64,000 nt of DNA from Mucilaginibacter sp. OK268 (GCF_900103125.1 NZ_FNJV01000013.1:62001-126000), one strand, 5' to 3'. Positions 8,793-17,420 are shown, counted from the stretch's first letter. Translations and numbers: made by a program. Notes: generated by a model from the letters alone, not told the origin.

Positions 8793-9515
8793 TTATTCAA
8801 CCGATGCACCACCATCCGTCTTCAACTCCCTGATCATGGTTACCAGTTCCATTACTTCCCAGGCATCCTCTACCCGGAAATTACCGCTGCGTGTACGCCT
8901 GAGTTTGGAAAGATAAGCCCCGTTATTAAGCGTAGCCCCAAAATCATTCACCAACGACCGGATGTAAGTACCCTTGCTGCACACCACTCTAAAATCAACT
9001 TCGGGCAATTCAATACGCGTCAGTTCAAACTCGCTAATGGTTACATTGCGTAAACGCAATTCCACCTCTTCGCCCCTGCGGGCTTTTTCATACAGACGCT
9101 CGCCGTCAATTTTTATAGCCGAATGTGCCGGCGGATACTGTTGTATATCGCCGGTAAACTGCCTGCAGTTATTACGCAGCTGCTCTTCGGTAAGTTGGCT
9201 GATGTCGAATTTATTATCGGGCTCGGTCTCCATATCATAAGATGGCGTGGTGGCGCCCAATGTCATAGTACCGGTATATTCTTTTTCTTCGGCCTGGAAG
9301 GTATCGATCTGTTTGGTCATTTTGCCGGTGCAGATGATCAGCAAACCGGTAGCCAGCGGATCGAGCGTACCTGCATGCCCTACTTTAAGTTTAAGCGGCT
9401 TAAATGAATTGCGGATTTTGCCAACCACATCAAAGCTTGTCCAATTGTAGGGTTTATTAACCAGCAGCAACTGTCCTTCGGCAAATTCCTGTATGTGCGT
9501 ATATGTTTTCTTCAA
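8793..9515 (-). CDS. truB: tRNA pseudouridine-55 synthase TruB
   Basis: TruB makes the near-universal pseudouridine 55 in the T-loop of tRNAs. The catalytic motif HAGTLDPLATG is at 47-57 with the nucleophile Asp52; KPYNWTSFDVV and the later SKGTYIRSLVNDFG are also typical. The 240-residue length lacks the long C-terminal PUA domain of E. coli TruB, as in many Bacteroidota. It belongs to the minus-strand run ftsX, DUF3098, uppP, truB, ribF, but a 617-base gap now separates it from uppP. Confidence 0.96.
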   Translation of the reverse strand: MKKTYTHIQEFAEGQLLLVNKPYNWTSFDVVGKIRNSFKPLKLKVGHAGTLDPLATGLLIICTGKMTKQIDTFQAEEKEYTGTMTLGATTPSYDMETEPDNKFDISQLTEEQLRNNCRQFTGDIQQYPPAHSAIKIDGERLYEKARRGEEVELRLRNVTISEFELTRIELPEVDFRVVCSKGTYIRSLVNDFGATLNNGAYLSKLRRTRSGNFRVEDAWEVMELVTMIRELKTDGGASVE

Positions 9516-10132
9516 TGGGTGCTATTAAAGCGGCAAAGGTAGGGAAATAGTATGGAATGCAGAACGCAGGAGGCGACTCACCCGACCATTGCTGTGCCTG
9601 GCCACCCTCTTCGCCTGCGGCGTATTCTCACCGCGCGTCATTGCGAGGTACGAAGATAACCGACCGCAGGGAGCTCATTAATACAGATATAAAACAATCA
9701 AAATATTAATAATCCCCGATTAGTAGAGCCGCTCTGTATAGTATAGAGATTGCTTCGTACCTCGCAATGACGCGTTTTTTATTCTTTTCCAGTCTCCTGT
9801 ATTTTTTGTATCTTTAAGATACTCAGCTATCAAACCAACCATGTTTGAAAATCATAATCAGGACTATTTAACAAGGGAACAAAAAGGGCTAAAAATCAAG
9901 CTAAATTCTTATTAACTCATTAAATATCAGATTTTTAATACTTTTTAAAGAAAATAAAACCTGCTAAAAATTTGTTAAAAAGTGTTAAAATCGATGATTT
10001 CGAATGAGTTTTTGAGCATTTTTCACCTGTTTTCACCCTCATTTCGAGCAGAAAAGTGTTAAAATAAAGGTTTAAAAAGTTTTTCCGGAAGGATGGCTGT
10101 TTGAATTTTATAAGTCGGACGTTTTTAAGAAA
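9516..10132. other. 617-base gene-free gap between truB and uppP
   Basis: I find no credible gene; the longest plus-strand reading I checked, from 9841, is 24 codons. The left part holds a GTCATTGCGAGG dyad element (9634-9774). The right part is very AT-rich and carries two direct copies of AAAAGTGTTAAAAT (9978-9991 and 10052-10065) with no matching coding frame. The gap interrupts a gene order that is usually tight in this phylum, so it may hold inserted repeats plus the truB promoter. Confidence 0.6.
9634..9774. repeat. GTCATTGCGAGG dyad element, expanded copy
   Basis: The ends GTCATTGCGAGGTACGAAG (9638-9656) and CTTCGTACCTCGCAATGAC (9753-9771) are inverted. The right half, GTATAGAGATTGCTTCG with CTCTGTATA beside it, matches the element at 50996-51079 when reversed. 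The left half has lost the pairing CAATC segment and holds unrelated sequence. Confidence 0.8.
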
Positions 10133-10927
10133 CTATACGGTTTGCAATTGATGGCCGCTCAATATTAAACCGATAATAACCGCGCCCACAACAATACGGT
10201 ACCAGCCGAATATCACAAAACCTTTACGCTCTAAAAAAGTAATAAATGTTTTGATGGCCAGCATGGCTACTATAAACGCGATAACGTTACCTATGGCCAG
10301 CAGTTTAATTTCTTCGCCGGTAAATATGTGGCCCTCTTTATGAAAATCATACAGCTTTTTGGCGGTGGCTGCAAACATGGTAGGTACAGCTAAAAAGAAA
10401 GAGAATTCAGCCGCGGCGGTGCGGGTCAGTTTTTGCGACATCCCTCCAACAATAGTTGCCGCCGACCGTGAAGTACCGGGAATCATGGCCAGGCACTGAA
10501 AAAAGCCGATTTTAAGCGCCGTTAAATAGCTGATATCTTTTTCGGCTTTTACAGTTGGCTTGTTGAACCATTTGTCTACGAACAACAATATGATACCACC
10601 TACAAATAAAGTAATGCCTACAGTTAGCGCGCTCTCCAATAAGGCGTCTATTTTTTTACTAAATAGCACCCCAAATACGGCCGCGGGGATAAAGGCCACC
10701 AATAACTTGATGTAAAAATTAACCGACTGTAAAAATCTTTTGTAGTATAAAACCACTACCGATAATATAGCGCCAAGCTGTATAGCAATGGTAAAAAGCT
10801 TAACAAAAGGATCGGCGGCTATGCCCATTACGGATGAAGCGATGATCATATGCCCGGTTGATGATACAGGCAAAAATTCTGTTATCCCTTCAATTATAGC
10901 CAGGATAATAACGTGGATGATATTCAT
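10133..10927 (-). CDS. uppP: Undecaprenyl-diphosphate phosphatase UppP (BacA)
   Basis: UppP removes a phosphate from undecaprenyl diphosphate so the lipid carrier can be reused for peptidoglycan and other envelope glycans; it also gives bacitracin tolerance. The two family motifs are EGITEFLPVSSTGH (13-26) and PGTSRS (150-155), and the protein is a 264-residue polytopic membrane protein with about seven or eight hydrophobic segments. It lies 34 bases after the DUF3098 gene in the same direction, so it is probably in one operon with it and ftsX. Confidence 0.97.
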   Translation of the reverse strand: MNIIHVIILAIIEGITEFLPVSSTGHMIIASSVMGIAADPFVKLFTIAIQLGAILSVVVLYYKRFLQSVNFYIKLLVAFIPAAVFGVLFSKKIDALLESALTVGITLFVGGIILLFVDKWFNKPTVKAEKDISYLTALKIGFFQCLAMIPGTSRSAATIVGGMSQKLTRTAAAEFSFFLAVPTMFAATAKKLYDFHKEGHIFTGEEIKLLAIGNVIAFIVAMLAIKTFITFLERKGFVIFGWYRIVVGAVIIGLILSGHQLQTV

Positions 10928-10961
10928 TAGGGGTAGATTGGGATTGGATCAGCTATTGTAA

Positions 10962-11228
10962 TTAATTGGTTGCTGGCTTTTTTAATATAGCGAAGAAGCC
11001 CAGGGCAAATCCTGCTAATACAACGATAGGTGCTATTACAATTTTGGTAGTGCTGTAAATGTCAGTTGTGCCTGCCATTAATACAAAGCCAAAAGCTACC
11101 ACAGCAACGCTAATGATCAGCAGCCTGTAATTGCTTTTATCAAATATGAATTGTACCGGTTCGGTACCTGTTGATTTTGCTGCCTGTGTTGCTTTTACAG
11201 TTGAAGCTGGTTTAACTGGTTGTGCCAT
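10962..11228 (-). CDS. DUF3098 small membrane protein
   Basis: The 88-residue protein has a basic, Ala/Thr-rich head, the segment FIFDKSNYRLLIISV typical of DUF3098, and two membrane spans (about 37-54 and 64-82). The family is of unknown function and is almost always found between ftsX and uppP in Bacteroidota, as here. The position suggests a role linked to division or wall lipid recycling, but that is inference from neighbours only. Confidence 0.85.
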   Translation of the reverse strand: MAQPVKPASTVKATQAAKSTGTEPVQFIFDKSNYRLLIISVAVVAFGFVLMAGTTDIYSTTKIVIAPIVVLAGFALGFFAILKKPATN

Positions 11229-11314
11229 ATCTTTAATTGGTGAATTATTGAATTAATGAGTTAGTGAATTTTGCTTAAGCTTGAACCTTTCAGTTTTAGC
11301 CTTTCGCCTTTAAT

Positions 11315-12193
11315 TTACCTATATAGGTCGTATATTTTTAAACGTAAAAATTTATTAACTGCCAAAAAGGTACTGAAGCCAGATATAAAGATACCCAGGC
11401 CTATTACTCCTAAAAACACAATACCAAATTCGGTGTAGTTTTGCAGGAAAACCAGGTCGGGAATGTTTCTATAAGCTACATACAGCGTACCTACCAGTAA
11501 TATAATAGCGATCAATCCACCCAAAAGACCATGCCATATGCCATACAGCAAAAACGGCTTGCGGATAAAACTTTTAGTAGCTCCAACCAGCTGCATGGAT
11601 TTGATCAGGAAACGTTGTGAGTAAATAGCCAGGCGAATTGTATTGTTGATCAGCGCTACTGATAATACCACGAATATGCCGGCAAAAATAAGGATGATCA
11701 AACTGATGGAGGTTACATTCTGATTCATTTGATCAACCAGAGACTGTTGGTATTTAACCTCTTTGATCAATGGATTCTTCAACAATTCGGTCTTGAATTT
11801 TTCAATATCCTTGTTGTTGGTATAATCTGCCTTCAGATAAACGTCTATAGATTGCGACAGGGGGTTATAGCCCAAAAATTTCACAAAATCTTCGCCCAGG
11901 TCTTTTTGCAGATTGCGCGCGGCCAGTTCTTTACTTACATACTGGGTTTGTTTCACCATCACGTTGCCTTCCAGCTGCTTTTGCAACTGCAGTACATCGG
12001 TTTCATGCGCGGCATCGTCAACAAAAATGTTCAGCACTATGTTTTCTTTTACATAGCGTGAAATATTGTTGGCATATACCAAAAACAGGCCTAACAACCC
12101 TACCATTAACAACACCATAGCTATACCGAATACGGTTGATATGTATATCGTTTTTGTTTTTTTTGCTGACGCGCTTGCTTCAAATTCTTCCAT
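11315..12193 (-). CDS. ftsX: Cell division permease-like protein FtsX
   Basis: FtsX, with the ATPase FtsE, controls peptidoglycan hydrolases at the division site. The 292-residue protein begins MEEFEASASAKK, has a first membrane span (about 23-46), a periplasmic domain of some 120 residues, and three C-terminal spans, with the family segment IRLAIYSQRFLIKSMQLVGA. The frame is open further upstream to 12283, but those 30 codons lie in a phrase repeat, so I start at 12193. ftsE is not in the window. It is followed by DUF3098 and uppP. Confidence 0.93.
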   Translation of the reverse strand: MEEFEASASAKKTKTIYISTVFGIAMVLLMVGLLGLFLVYANNISRYVKENIVLNIFVDDAAHETDVLQLQKQLEGNVMVKQTQYVSKELAARNLQKDLGEDFVKFLGYNPLSQSIDVYLKADYTNNKDIEKFKTELLKNPLIKEVKYQQSLVDQMNQNVTSISLIILIFAGIFVVLSVALINNTIRLAIYSQRFLIKSMQLVGATKSFIRKPFLLYGIWHGLLGGLIAIILLVGTLYVAYRNIPDLVFLQNYTEFGIVFLGVIGLGIFISGFSTFLAVNKFLRLKIYDLYR

Positions 12194-12290
12194 GTCTGAG
12201 ATATGAGACGTGAGATATGAGAGATGAGACAAAAGACAGCTAATTTTTAAAGCCCGCCTTAGATCTAACGTCTCACATCTCACATCTGTG
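12194..12290. repeat. Phrase repeat at the ftsX start
   Basis: Words such as GAGATATGAGACGTGAGATA recur with small changes, then appear inverted as GTCTCACATCTCACATCT (12270-12287). The two arms face each other around about 35 bases. A relative with the same words lies at 54321-54414. Such repeats are not tandem copies of a fixed unit and are not CRISPR. Confidence 0.7.
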
Positions 12291-12441
12291 TTTGTGCGAA
12301 ATTAACAAACCTGCATTAAAGGTAAAAGTTTATTAGTTATAAATATGGTTTATTAACCGGCTATACCTATAGTTTTAACATTTATTAACGTCTGCAACGT
12401 ACAAATTAAACAAAAACCCTGCTCCTGTTGTTCCATTTAGT

Positions 12442-12675
12442 ATGACAAAGCCAGCAAATTCACCCAACAAACCTTCGCCTTCTGACACACCTACCAAAAG
12501 GCCAAATGACAACGGCGGCAAAAGTAAAGTGCGAAAAGAAGATAAACAATATCATGCCGATAAACCGCATGGCGGCGACATTGCCAAAAAGCACGAGAAA
12601 GAAGAGCAACCTGTTGAACCGATAAAGACAGCACCAACCTCTCCTAAATCCTCTCCAAAGGAGAGGACTTCTTAA
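12442..12675 (+). CDS. Small charged protein of unknown function; C-terminus encoded by a repeat
   Basis: The 77-residue ORF is highly hydrophilic, rich in Lys, Pro, Asp and Ser, with no signal peptide or hydrophobic core, so it is probably disordered. The last 12 codons (TSPKSSPKERTS and the stop) are the left arm of the dyad element at 12636-12720. It stands on the plus strand between two minus-strand genes, with AT-rich sequence before it. Similar small Lys/Pro-rich ORFs occur in related genomes, but I do not recognise a family. Coding status is likely but not certain. Confidence 0.55.
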   Translation: MTKPANSPNKPSPSDTPTKRPNDNGGKSKVRKEDKQYHADKPHGGDIAKKHEKEEQPVEPIKTAPTSPKSSPKERTS

Positions 12676-12720
12676 AAACATTTTTATAGCCCTCTCCTTT
12701 GGAGAGGATTGGGTGAGGTC
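12636..12720. repeat. CCCCTC/GAGGGG-type dyad element
   Basis: It opens AACCTCTCCTAAATCCTCTCC and closes GGATTGGGTGAGGT, with two internal palindromes, CCTCTCCAAAGGAGAGG and CTCTCCTTTGGAGAG. It encodes the end of the 77-residue ORF on one side and touches the stop codon of the ABC exporter on the other. It may serve as a terminator for both converging genes. Confidence 0.8.
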
Positions 12721-14570
12721 TACCTCGCTATCCCTGCCGAATTAAACTGCAGATCATATAGCTTACGGTAGTGCCCATTTTCGATCTTGAGGAGTTCCTG
12801 GTGAGTGCCGCTTTCCATGATCTCGCCATGGTCAAGCACAATAATACGGTCGGCGTTTTGTATGGTGGAGAGGCGGTGAGCTATCACGATGGCCGTGCGC
12901 CCCTGCATCAGTTTGTTGATCGCATTCTGGATCAGCATTTCGGTTTCGGTATCAACAGACGATGTGGCTTCGTCCAAAACCAAAATAGCAGGATTATACA
13001 CCAATGCCCTAATAAAGGATATCAGTTGTGATTGCCCTGCCGAAAGCGTAGAGCCTCTTTCCATTACATTATAGTCGTAGCCACCGGGCAGGCGCTCAAT
13101 AAATTCATGCGCACCTACATCTTTCGCGGCAGCTATGATCTGCTCGCGGGTAATGGATTGATTATTCAGACTGATGTTATTGGCAATGGTATCGGTAAAT
13201 AAAAACACATCCTGTATCACGGTAGCAATCTGCGAGCGTAAAAACTCAACCTGGTAATCTCGAATATCGTGCCCGTCAACTTTTACATTGCCGGCCCCTA
13301 TCTCGTAAAAACGGTTCAGGATATTAATGGTTGATGATTTACCTGCGCCAGTAGCCCCTACCAGCGCCAGCGTTTCACCCGGTTTAATGTGGAAGTTGAT
13401 ATCTTTCAAAACCCAGTTCTCATCATTATAGGCAAACCATACTTTGCTAAACTCGATATCACCGTGAAGTCTGCCTGTATTGATCTCACCGGTATCTACA
13501 GCAACCTCGTCGGTGTCCAATACTTTAAATATCCTGTCGGCACCTACCATGCCCATTTGTAGTGTGTTAAATTTATCGGCTAGTTGACGGATCGGCCTGA
13601 ACAACATATTGAGCAATACAATAAAGCCGGTAATAACGCCAGGAGTAATACCACCCGGTCTTGCCGAAATAGCAGCCAACTGACTATCAGACAACATCCT
13701 TTTGCAGCCATACCATACCAACAAGCCCATACAAATGGCAAACAGAATTTCAACCACTGGGAAAAATATAGAATAATACCAATTGGAGCGGATGTTGGCA
13801 TCGCGATATTTCAGGTTAACATCTTTAAACTTCCGCATCTCCTGATCTTCGCGGGCAAACAGCTGAATGATGCTGATGCCCGAAATATGCTCGGCCAGGA
13901 AAGTATTCAAGCGGGCAACCTGGGTCCGAACCTCCTGGAAGGAGGACTTAATGGCTTCCTTAAAAACATAGGTCGACGCAAACAGGAAGGGCATTGGGAT
14001 CAAGGTGATGAGGGCCAGCTTCCAGTCCTCATATAACATAAAGCCTATCACAGCAAATACCAGCAGCATATCACCCATGATGGAGATCAACCCTTCTGAA
14101 AAGATATCGGCAATAGTTTCCAGATCTGATACGGTACGGGTAATGAGCATACCAATAGGCGTACGATCAAAGTATTTAAGCCGCAGACTGGTAATGTGAT
14201 TAAAAATATCAATACGCAGATCACGGATAACAGATTGCCCCAGGGCATTGGTTAAATAGGTTTGATAATACTGGGCAATGGTTAGTACGATGAGCTGCGT
14301 TATCATCAACCCTACCATAAACAACAATCCGTCGTAATTATCATTCAGGATATCATTATCTAAGGTGTGTTGTATCAGGATAGGCTGTAGTAATGCTCCA
14401 GCTGCCAGGAAAACGGTTAAAAATGCCGAAATTACAAATGTGCTGTTATAGGGCTTTACATAATGCATCACCCGTTTTAACAGTTTCCAATCAAGCGCTT
14501 TTCCGGTTACGCCCCCCCCGCCCCCTGAAGGGGGTGTTTTTTGATCGGTATTTTTTTTATCGTTATCCAC
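12720..14570 (-). CDS. ABC-type multidrug/lipid exporter, fused membrane and ATPase domains
   Basis: The 616-residue protein is a half-size exporter of the MsbA/MdlB type, working as a dimer in the inner membrane. Six membrane spans occupy about 45-340. The ATPase has Walker A GATGAGKSS, Q-loop IQDVFLF, signature LSAGQSQL, Walker B ILVLDEATSS and the switch His in IAHRLST. The substrate cannot be told. The N-terminal TPPSGGGGGVTG stretch (about 12-23) is encoded by a repeat arm that includes a run of eight G on the coding strand (14512-14519). It lies downstream of truA in the same direction. Confidence 0.93.
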   Translation of the reverse strand: MDNDKKNTDQKTPPSGGGGGVTGKALDWKLLKRVMHYVKPYNSTFVISAFLTVFLAAGALLQPILIQHTLDNDILNDNYDGLLFMVGLMITQLIVLTIAQYYQTYLTNALGQSVIRDLRIDIFNHITSLRLKYFDRTPIGMLITRTVSDLETIADIFSEGLISIMGDMLLVFAVIGFMLYEDWKLALITLIPMPFLFASTYVFKEAIKSSFQEVRTQVARLNTFLAEHISGISIIQLFAREDQEMRKFKDVNLKYRDANIRSNWYYSIFFPVVEILFAICMGLLVWYGCKRMLSDSQLAAISARPGGITPGVITGFIVLLNMLFRPIRQLADKFNTLQMGMVGADRIFKVLDTDEVAVDTGEINTGRLHGDIEFSKVWFAYNDENWVLKDINFHIKPGETLALVGATGAGKSSTINILNRFYEIGAGNVKVDGHDIRDYQVEFLRSQIATVIQDVFLFTDTIANNISLNNQSITREQIIAAAKDVGAHEFIERLPGGYDYNVMERGSTLSAGQSQLISFIRALVYNPAILVLDEATSSVDTETEMLIQNAINKLMQGRTAIVIAHRLSTIQNADRIIVLDHGEIMESGTHQELLKIENGHYRKLYDLQFNSAGIAR

Positions 14571-14642
14571 TATATCAAATGTAATGTATAATTATAAACA
14601 GTTAAAAATTCGTACTCTATTTTTATTCCCCCTTCAGGGGGT
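14512..14642. repeat. Pair of inverted CCCCCTGAAGGGGG repeats spanning the truA / ABC exporter junction
   Basis: The left arm is a C8 run then GCCCCCTGAAGGGGGTG (14512-14536). The right arm is CCCCCTTCAGGGGGTTAGGGG (14628-14647), its inverse. The left arm lies inside the ABC exporter's N-terminal codons and the right arm supplies the last codons and the stop of truA. Between them lies AT-rich sequence with the exporter's start codon. Confidence 0.75.
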
Positions 14643-15446
14643 TAGGGGCAAATACGGATATTCCACTTCTGTTAGATATAAGCCGCAGGCTGGCACGCTT
14701 GTACCGGCATTTGAGCGGTTTTTACTTTCAATAATGGAGCGTACGGCTTCGGGCTCTATTTCGTGCTTGCCTACCATCATCAGTGTACCTACTATAGCCC
14801 GTACCATATTACGCAAAAACCTATCGGCCGAAATATGGAAAACAATACCCTGTTCTGTTTTTACCCATTCGGCCCGGGTTATTTTACAATTATTGGTTTT
14901 AACCTGCGTATTCGATTTACTAAAACAGCTAAAATCGGTGTACTCCATGATGATAGCCGCCGCCTGGTTCATCAACACCACATCGGGCACATCTCGTACC
15001 ATCCACGAATAGCCATGCAAAAATGGATCTTTATGAAAATGGATATGGTATTGATAAGAACGCTGTGTAGCATCAAAACGTGCGTGAGCATTCTCATGAA
15101 CCGGGATGATATTTTTTATACCGATATCAGGCGGAAGAAGAGAGTTGAGGCTGCGTACTTTTAGTCCATAGTCGATGGTCGATAGTCCATGGTTTTCTGT
15201 TTTCTCACTATCGCCTATGATCAATGGACTATGAATCTCAACATCAAAATGCGCGAAAAACTCTCGGGCATGCACACCTGTATCTGTACGACCGCAACCG
15301 ATAGTTTCAACAGACTGGCGCAAAATAGTAGCCAGGGCCTTATTTAGTAGTTCCTGTACGCTTACAGCATTTTGCTGTATTTGCCAACCATGGTAATTGG
15401 TACCATCATAAGCCAGTTCAATAAAATAACGTTGTTTAGCGGTCAC
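14634..15446 (-). CDS. truA: tRNA pseudouridine(38-40) synthase TruA, with a repeat-encoded insertion
   Basis: TruA modifies U38-U40 in the anticodon arm of tRNAs. The catalytic motif CGRTDTGVHA is at 51-60 with Asp55; FLRNMVRAIVGTLM and the AGLYL-like CGLYLTEVEYP end are typical. Between HFDVE (about 66-70) and RSLNSLLPPDIGI (about 98-110) there are some 27 extra residues encoded by a phrase repeat, inserted in frame. The last residues, LPLTP and the stop, come from a second repeat. The catalytic core looks intact, so the enzyme is probably active. Confidence 0.93.
   Translation of the reverse strand: MTAKQRYFIELAYDGTNYHGWQIQQNAVSVQELLNKALATILRQSVETIGCGRTDTGVHAREFFAHFDVEIHSPLIIGDSEKTENHGLSTIDYGLKVRSLNSLLPPDIGIKNIIPVHENAHARFDATQRSYQYHIHFHKDPFLHGYSWMVRDVPDVVLMNQAAAIIMEYTDFSCFSKSNTQVKTNNCKITRAEWVKTEQGIVFHISADRFLRNMVRAIVGTLMMVGKHEIEPEAVRSIIESKNRSNAGTSVPACGLYLTEVEYPYLPLTP
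15163..15232. repeat. Phrase repeat inside truA
   Basis: Words AGTCCATAGTCGATGG and GATAGTCCATGG recur and return inverted as AATGGACTATG. The repeat lies fully inside truA, keeps the frame and contains no stop. It encodes about residues 72-95 of TruA. Confidence 0.7.
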
Positions 15447-15687
15447 ACGGCAAAGTTAATAATATGCCGCATAAGGGTATTCATTATTTAGTCAAAGTAA
15501 AAATATGTAGAAAGATAAACACGAACAGGTTAACATGCTAAGTACAGGGGATTATGTGGAGTTTTAAGCGTTTTGTGAATAATCAACTGAAGAAAATCAA
15601 ATAGCAAGTTTCCTAAGTATTGCATATATATATTTCATATTTTTATTGTATAATTTTCTATTTATTTAATCTTTAAACATTATTCCA

Positions 15688-15981
15688 ATGAAAAAATTTA
15701 GAGGTCTTTTATGCCTATCGTTATTGACTATGCTATTGCTGTTTAGTTCATTTTCACCAAAGGTGAAACAAAAGGTTGCTCTTCCCTTATTAAGAAACTA
15801 TGCATGGTACACACCTTCAGGTCAATTTGTTGCCTGGAGCACTTTGATAAATACGGAAGTGGTCACCGGTGGTGATCTTAACCCTACTAATGGGACATTG
15901 ATTTCGGAAGGATATACTGATGGCGGTCCGGGGCAGTCGCCAGTAGGGGCTGTTGTTTATAAAATATACTCGCACCCATAA
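15688..15981 (+). CDS. Small secreted protein of unknown function
   Basis: The 97-residue product begins MKKFRGLLCLSLLTMLLLFS, a signal peptide with a cleavage site near FSSFS. The mature ~70 residues are rich in Gly, Thr, Pro and Tyr with no Cys, and look like a short beta-rich chain. A perfect terminator follows 4 bases after the stop and an AT-rich 240-base region precedes it, so it is a single-gene unit. I do not recognise a family. Confidence 0.65.
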   Translation: MKKFRGLLCLSLLTMLLLFSSFSPKVKQKVALPLLRNYAWYTPSGQFVAWSTLINTEVVTGGDLNPTNGTLISEGYTDGGPGQSPVGAVVYKIYSHP

Positions 15982-15984
15982 TGC

Positions 15985-16012
15985 AAACGCCCCGACAACG
16001 GGGCGTTTTTAT
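15985..16012 (+). terminator. Rho-independent terminator after the small secreted gene
   Basis: The stem AACGCCCCG pairs with CGGGGCGTT around the loop ACAA (15986-16007) and is followed by a T run. Confidence 0.9.
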
Positions 16013-16089
16013 TTTAACCCAGGCTTTGTCCTTACTTAAAATGCACGAACATAGCTATCCAAAGTCGGAAACCTCAGAATAACTTTTGA

Positions 16090-16623
16090 TCAGTGAGCCG
16101 GCTCACTGATATACTCTTTATAAATAGATTCAAACATGATCTTATCTTCCAGAGCCTGGTTAAATGGTTTATCCAAAAAGGTATTGCTATAGCCTATAGC
16201 TTTGGCCAGGTTCCTCAGCACTTTAAAATAAGTAACTTCAATACCTTCTATCAGTTGGAGATAAAAAACAATAAAAACGTCGCGCTCCATTGGTGTTTTA
16301 CCTGCCTTAATAGCCGATATATAAGCCTCGAGCGTCATGGCTTTCATACCCAGAACACTAATTTTTGACTGATCTTCATTGATGGAATTAAATATACTAT
16401 CCAGGTGCTGCAGTTGATCCTGAGCATCATCGCAACATTCCTTTATCGCGTTCTTTAAAAATTGCAATGTAGCCAACCCTTCAATTTCATTGAAAAACTG
16501 TATCAGGTGTTGCTTGCCACAATAAATACTATTCAGGTGCTCCAAAAATATCTTTTTCAAATGAGCGTCATCAAATTTTACATCCTGGGGCGATAGGTTG
16601 TTAACTGGGGGCTTGATCATCAC
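16090..16623 (-). CDS. Ferritin-like YciE/YciF-type (DUF892) protein
   Basis: The 177-residue protein is all-helical. LKKIFLEHLNSIYCGKQHLIQFF near the start matches the YciE/YciF pattern of an early Glu and a tyrosine-helix, and CCDDAQDQLQHLDSIFNSI matches the second helix. The family has a ferritin-like four-helix bundle and is often stress-induced, but its reaction is not established. It has no signal peptide. It converges with the small secreted gene and is divergent from the DUF4293 gene. The family assignment rests on pattern only. Confidence 0.6.
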   Translation of the reverse strand: MMIKPPVNNLSPQDVKFDDAHLKKIFLEHLNSIYCGKQHLIQFFNEIEGLATLQFLKNAIKECCDDAQDQLQHLDSIFNSINEDQSKISVLGMKAMTLEAYISAIKAGKTPMERDVFIVFYLQLIEGIEVTYFKVLRNLAKAIGYSNTFLDKPFNQALEDKIMFESIYKEYISEPAH

Positions 16624-16751
16624 AACAATTAATTAGAAAATAATTATAAATATAGTGCATTAATTATCATAAAAAGAAAATAAACGATACAATAAAATGC
16701 AGTACGGCAACAATTAAAACAATTATATTTGCCCTTATAATTTTCAATATC

Positions 16752-17219
16752 ATGCTGCAACGTATTCAAAGCATTTATCTGTTATTTGCCAGCCTTGTGC
16801 TGTTCGCGCTTTTCTTTTTCCCATTGGCCCATAACGTTTATGTTTCCGGCAAACCGGTAAGTATTATGGTTACCGGCATATTCCAGGATGTGAACAGCGC
16901 CCAGCAAAGCACAGAATCCTTTACAGCTCTTACCGCTATAACCGCTGTAGTAGCCCTGATACCCTTAGTGGTTATTTTTTTATACAAAAACCGCAAACAA
17001 CAAATAGCTATTTGCTACAGCGCCATACTGGTATTAATTGGTTACAGCTTTTGGATGGCCCAAACAGTAAAAAAAGCAATAGGAAGTGTACAACTTGATA
17101 CGCATACTATGGGGATAGGACTATTCCTTACTTCGCTAAGTATTGTATTGCTGATACTGGCGGCTAAAAGTATACAGCGCGATGAAAAACTGGTAAAATC
17201 TGCTGACAGGCTCAGATAA
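16752..17219 (+). CDS. DUF4293 membrane protein
   Basis: The 155-residue protein has four membrane spans (about 6-26, 57-77, 87-105, 123-143). The opening MLQRIQSIYLLFASL and the ending RDEKLVKSADRLR are the family hallmarks of DUF4293, a Bacteroidota inner-membrane family of unknown function. The sequence TATATTTG (16724-16731), a good -7 box, lies 20 bases before the start. The helicase gene follows in the same direction after a 236-base gap with its own promoter. Confidence 0.88.
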   Translation: MLQRIQSIYLLFASLVLFALFFFPLAHNVYVSGKPVSIMVTGIFQDVNSAQQSTESFTALTAITAVVALIPLVVIFLYKNRKQQIAICYSAILVLIGYSFWMAQTVKKAIGSVQLDTHTMGIGLFLTSLSIVLLILAAKSIQRDEKLVKSADRLR

Positions 17220-17383
17220 TCAGATCCTGTTAGGAAAAGGCGAAAAACTCCCGTCGCAACATGAACAACACTTTTTACTGATTATCAAAATTCTAATTAA
17301 ATATAGAAATAAAGCCAATACTACCCTGTGCTAACTCTCAAATTATCAAAAAGTTATGATAATTTTAAAAAACGCCGTTGCTC

Positions 17384-17414
17384 TTGTATTTAAAAAATAT
17401 AATTTCTATCTTTG
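17384..17414 (+). promoter_or_regulatory. Bacteroidota-type promoter for the DEAD-box helicase
   Basis: TTG (17384-17386), a 20-base AT-rich spacer and TATCTTTG (17407-17414) fit the -33 TTG / -7 TAnnTTTG consensus. Transcription would begin near 17420 and give a short leader of about 35 bases. Confidence 0.75.
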
Positions 17415-17420
17415 CGCCCG

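Noticed and set aside
9841..9915. 24-codon ORF in the truB-uppP gap
   Set aside because: It is too short, with no pattern or clear start signal.
12194..12283. N-terminal extension of ftsX by 30 residues
   Set aside because: The extra codons fall in a phrase repeat and the product from 12193 has the normal family start.
12460..12681. 73-codon minus-strand ORF over the 77-residue ORF
   Set aside because: It reads the repeat and the complementary strand; its hydrophobic, Arg-rich product looks like an antisense artefact.
13584..14036. 150-codon plus-strand ORF within the ABC exporter
   Set aside because: It is antisense to the membrane domain and has no recognisable features.
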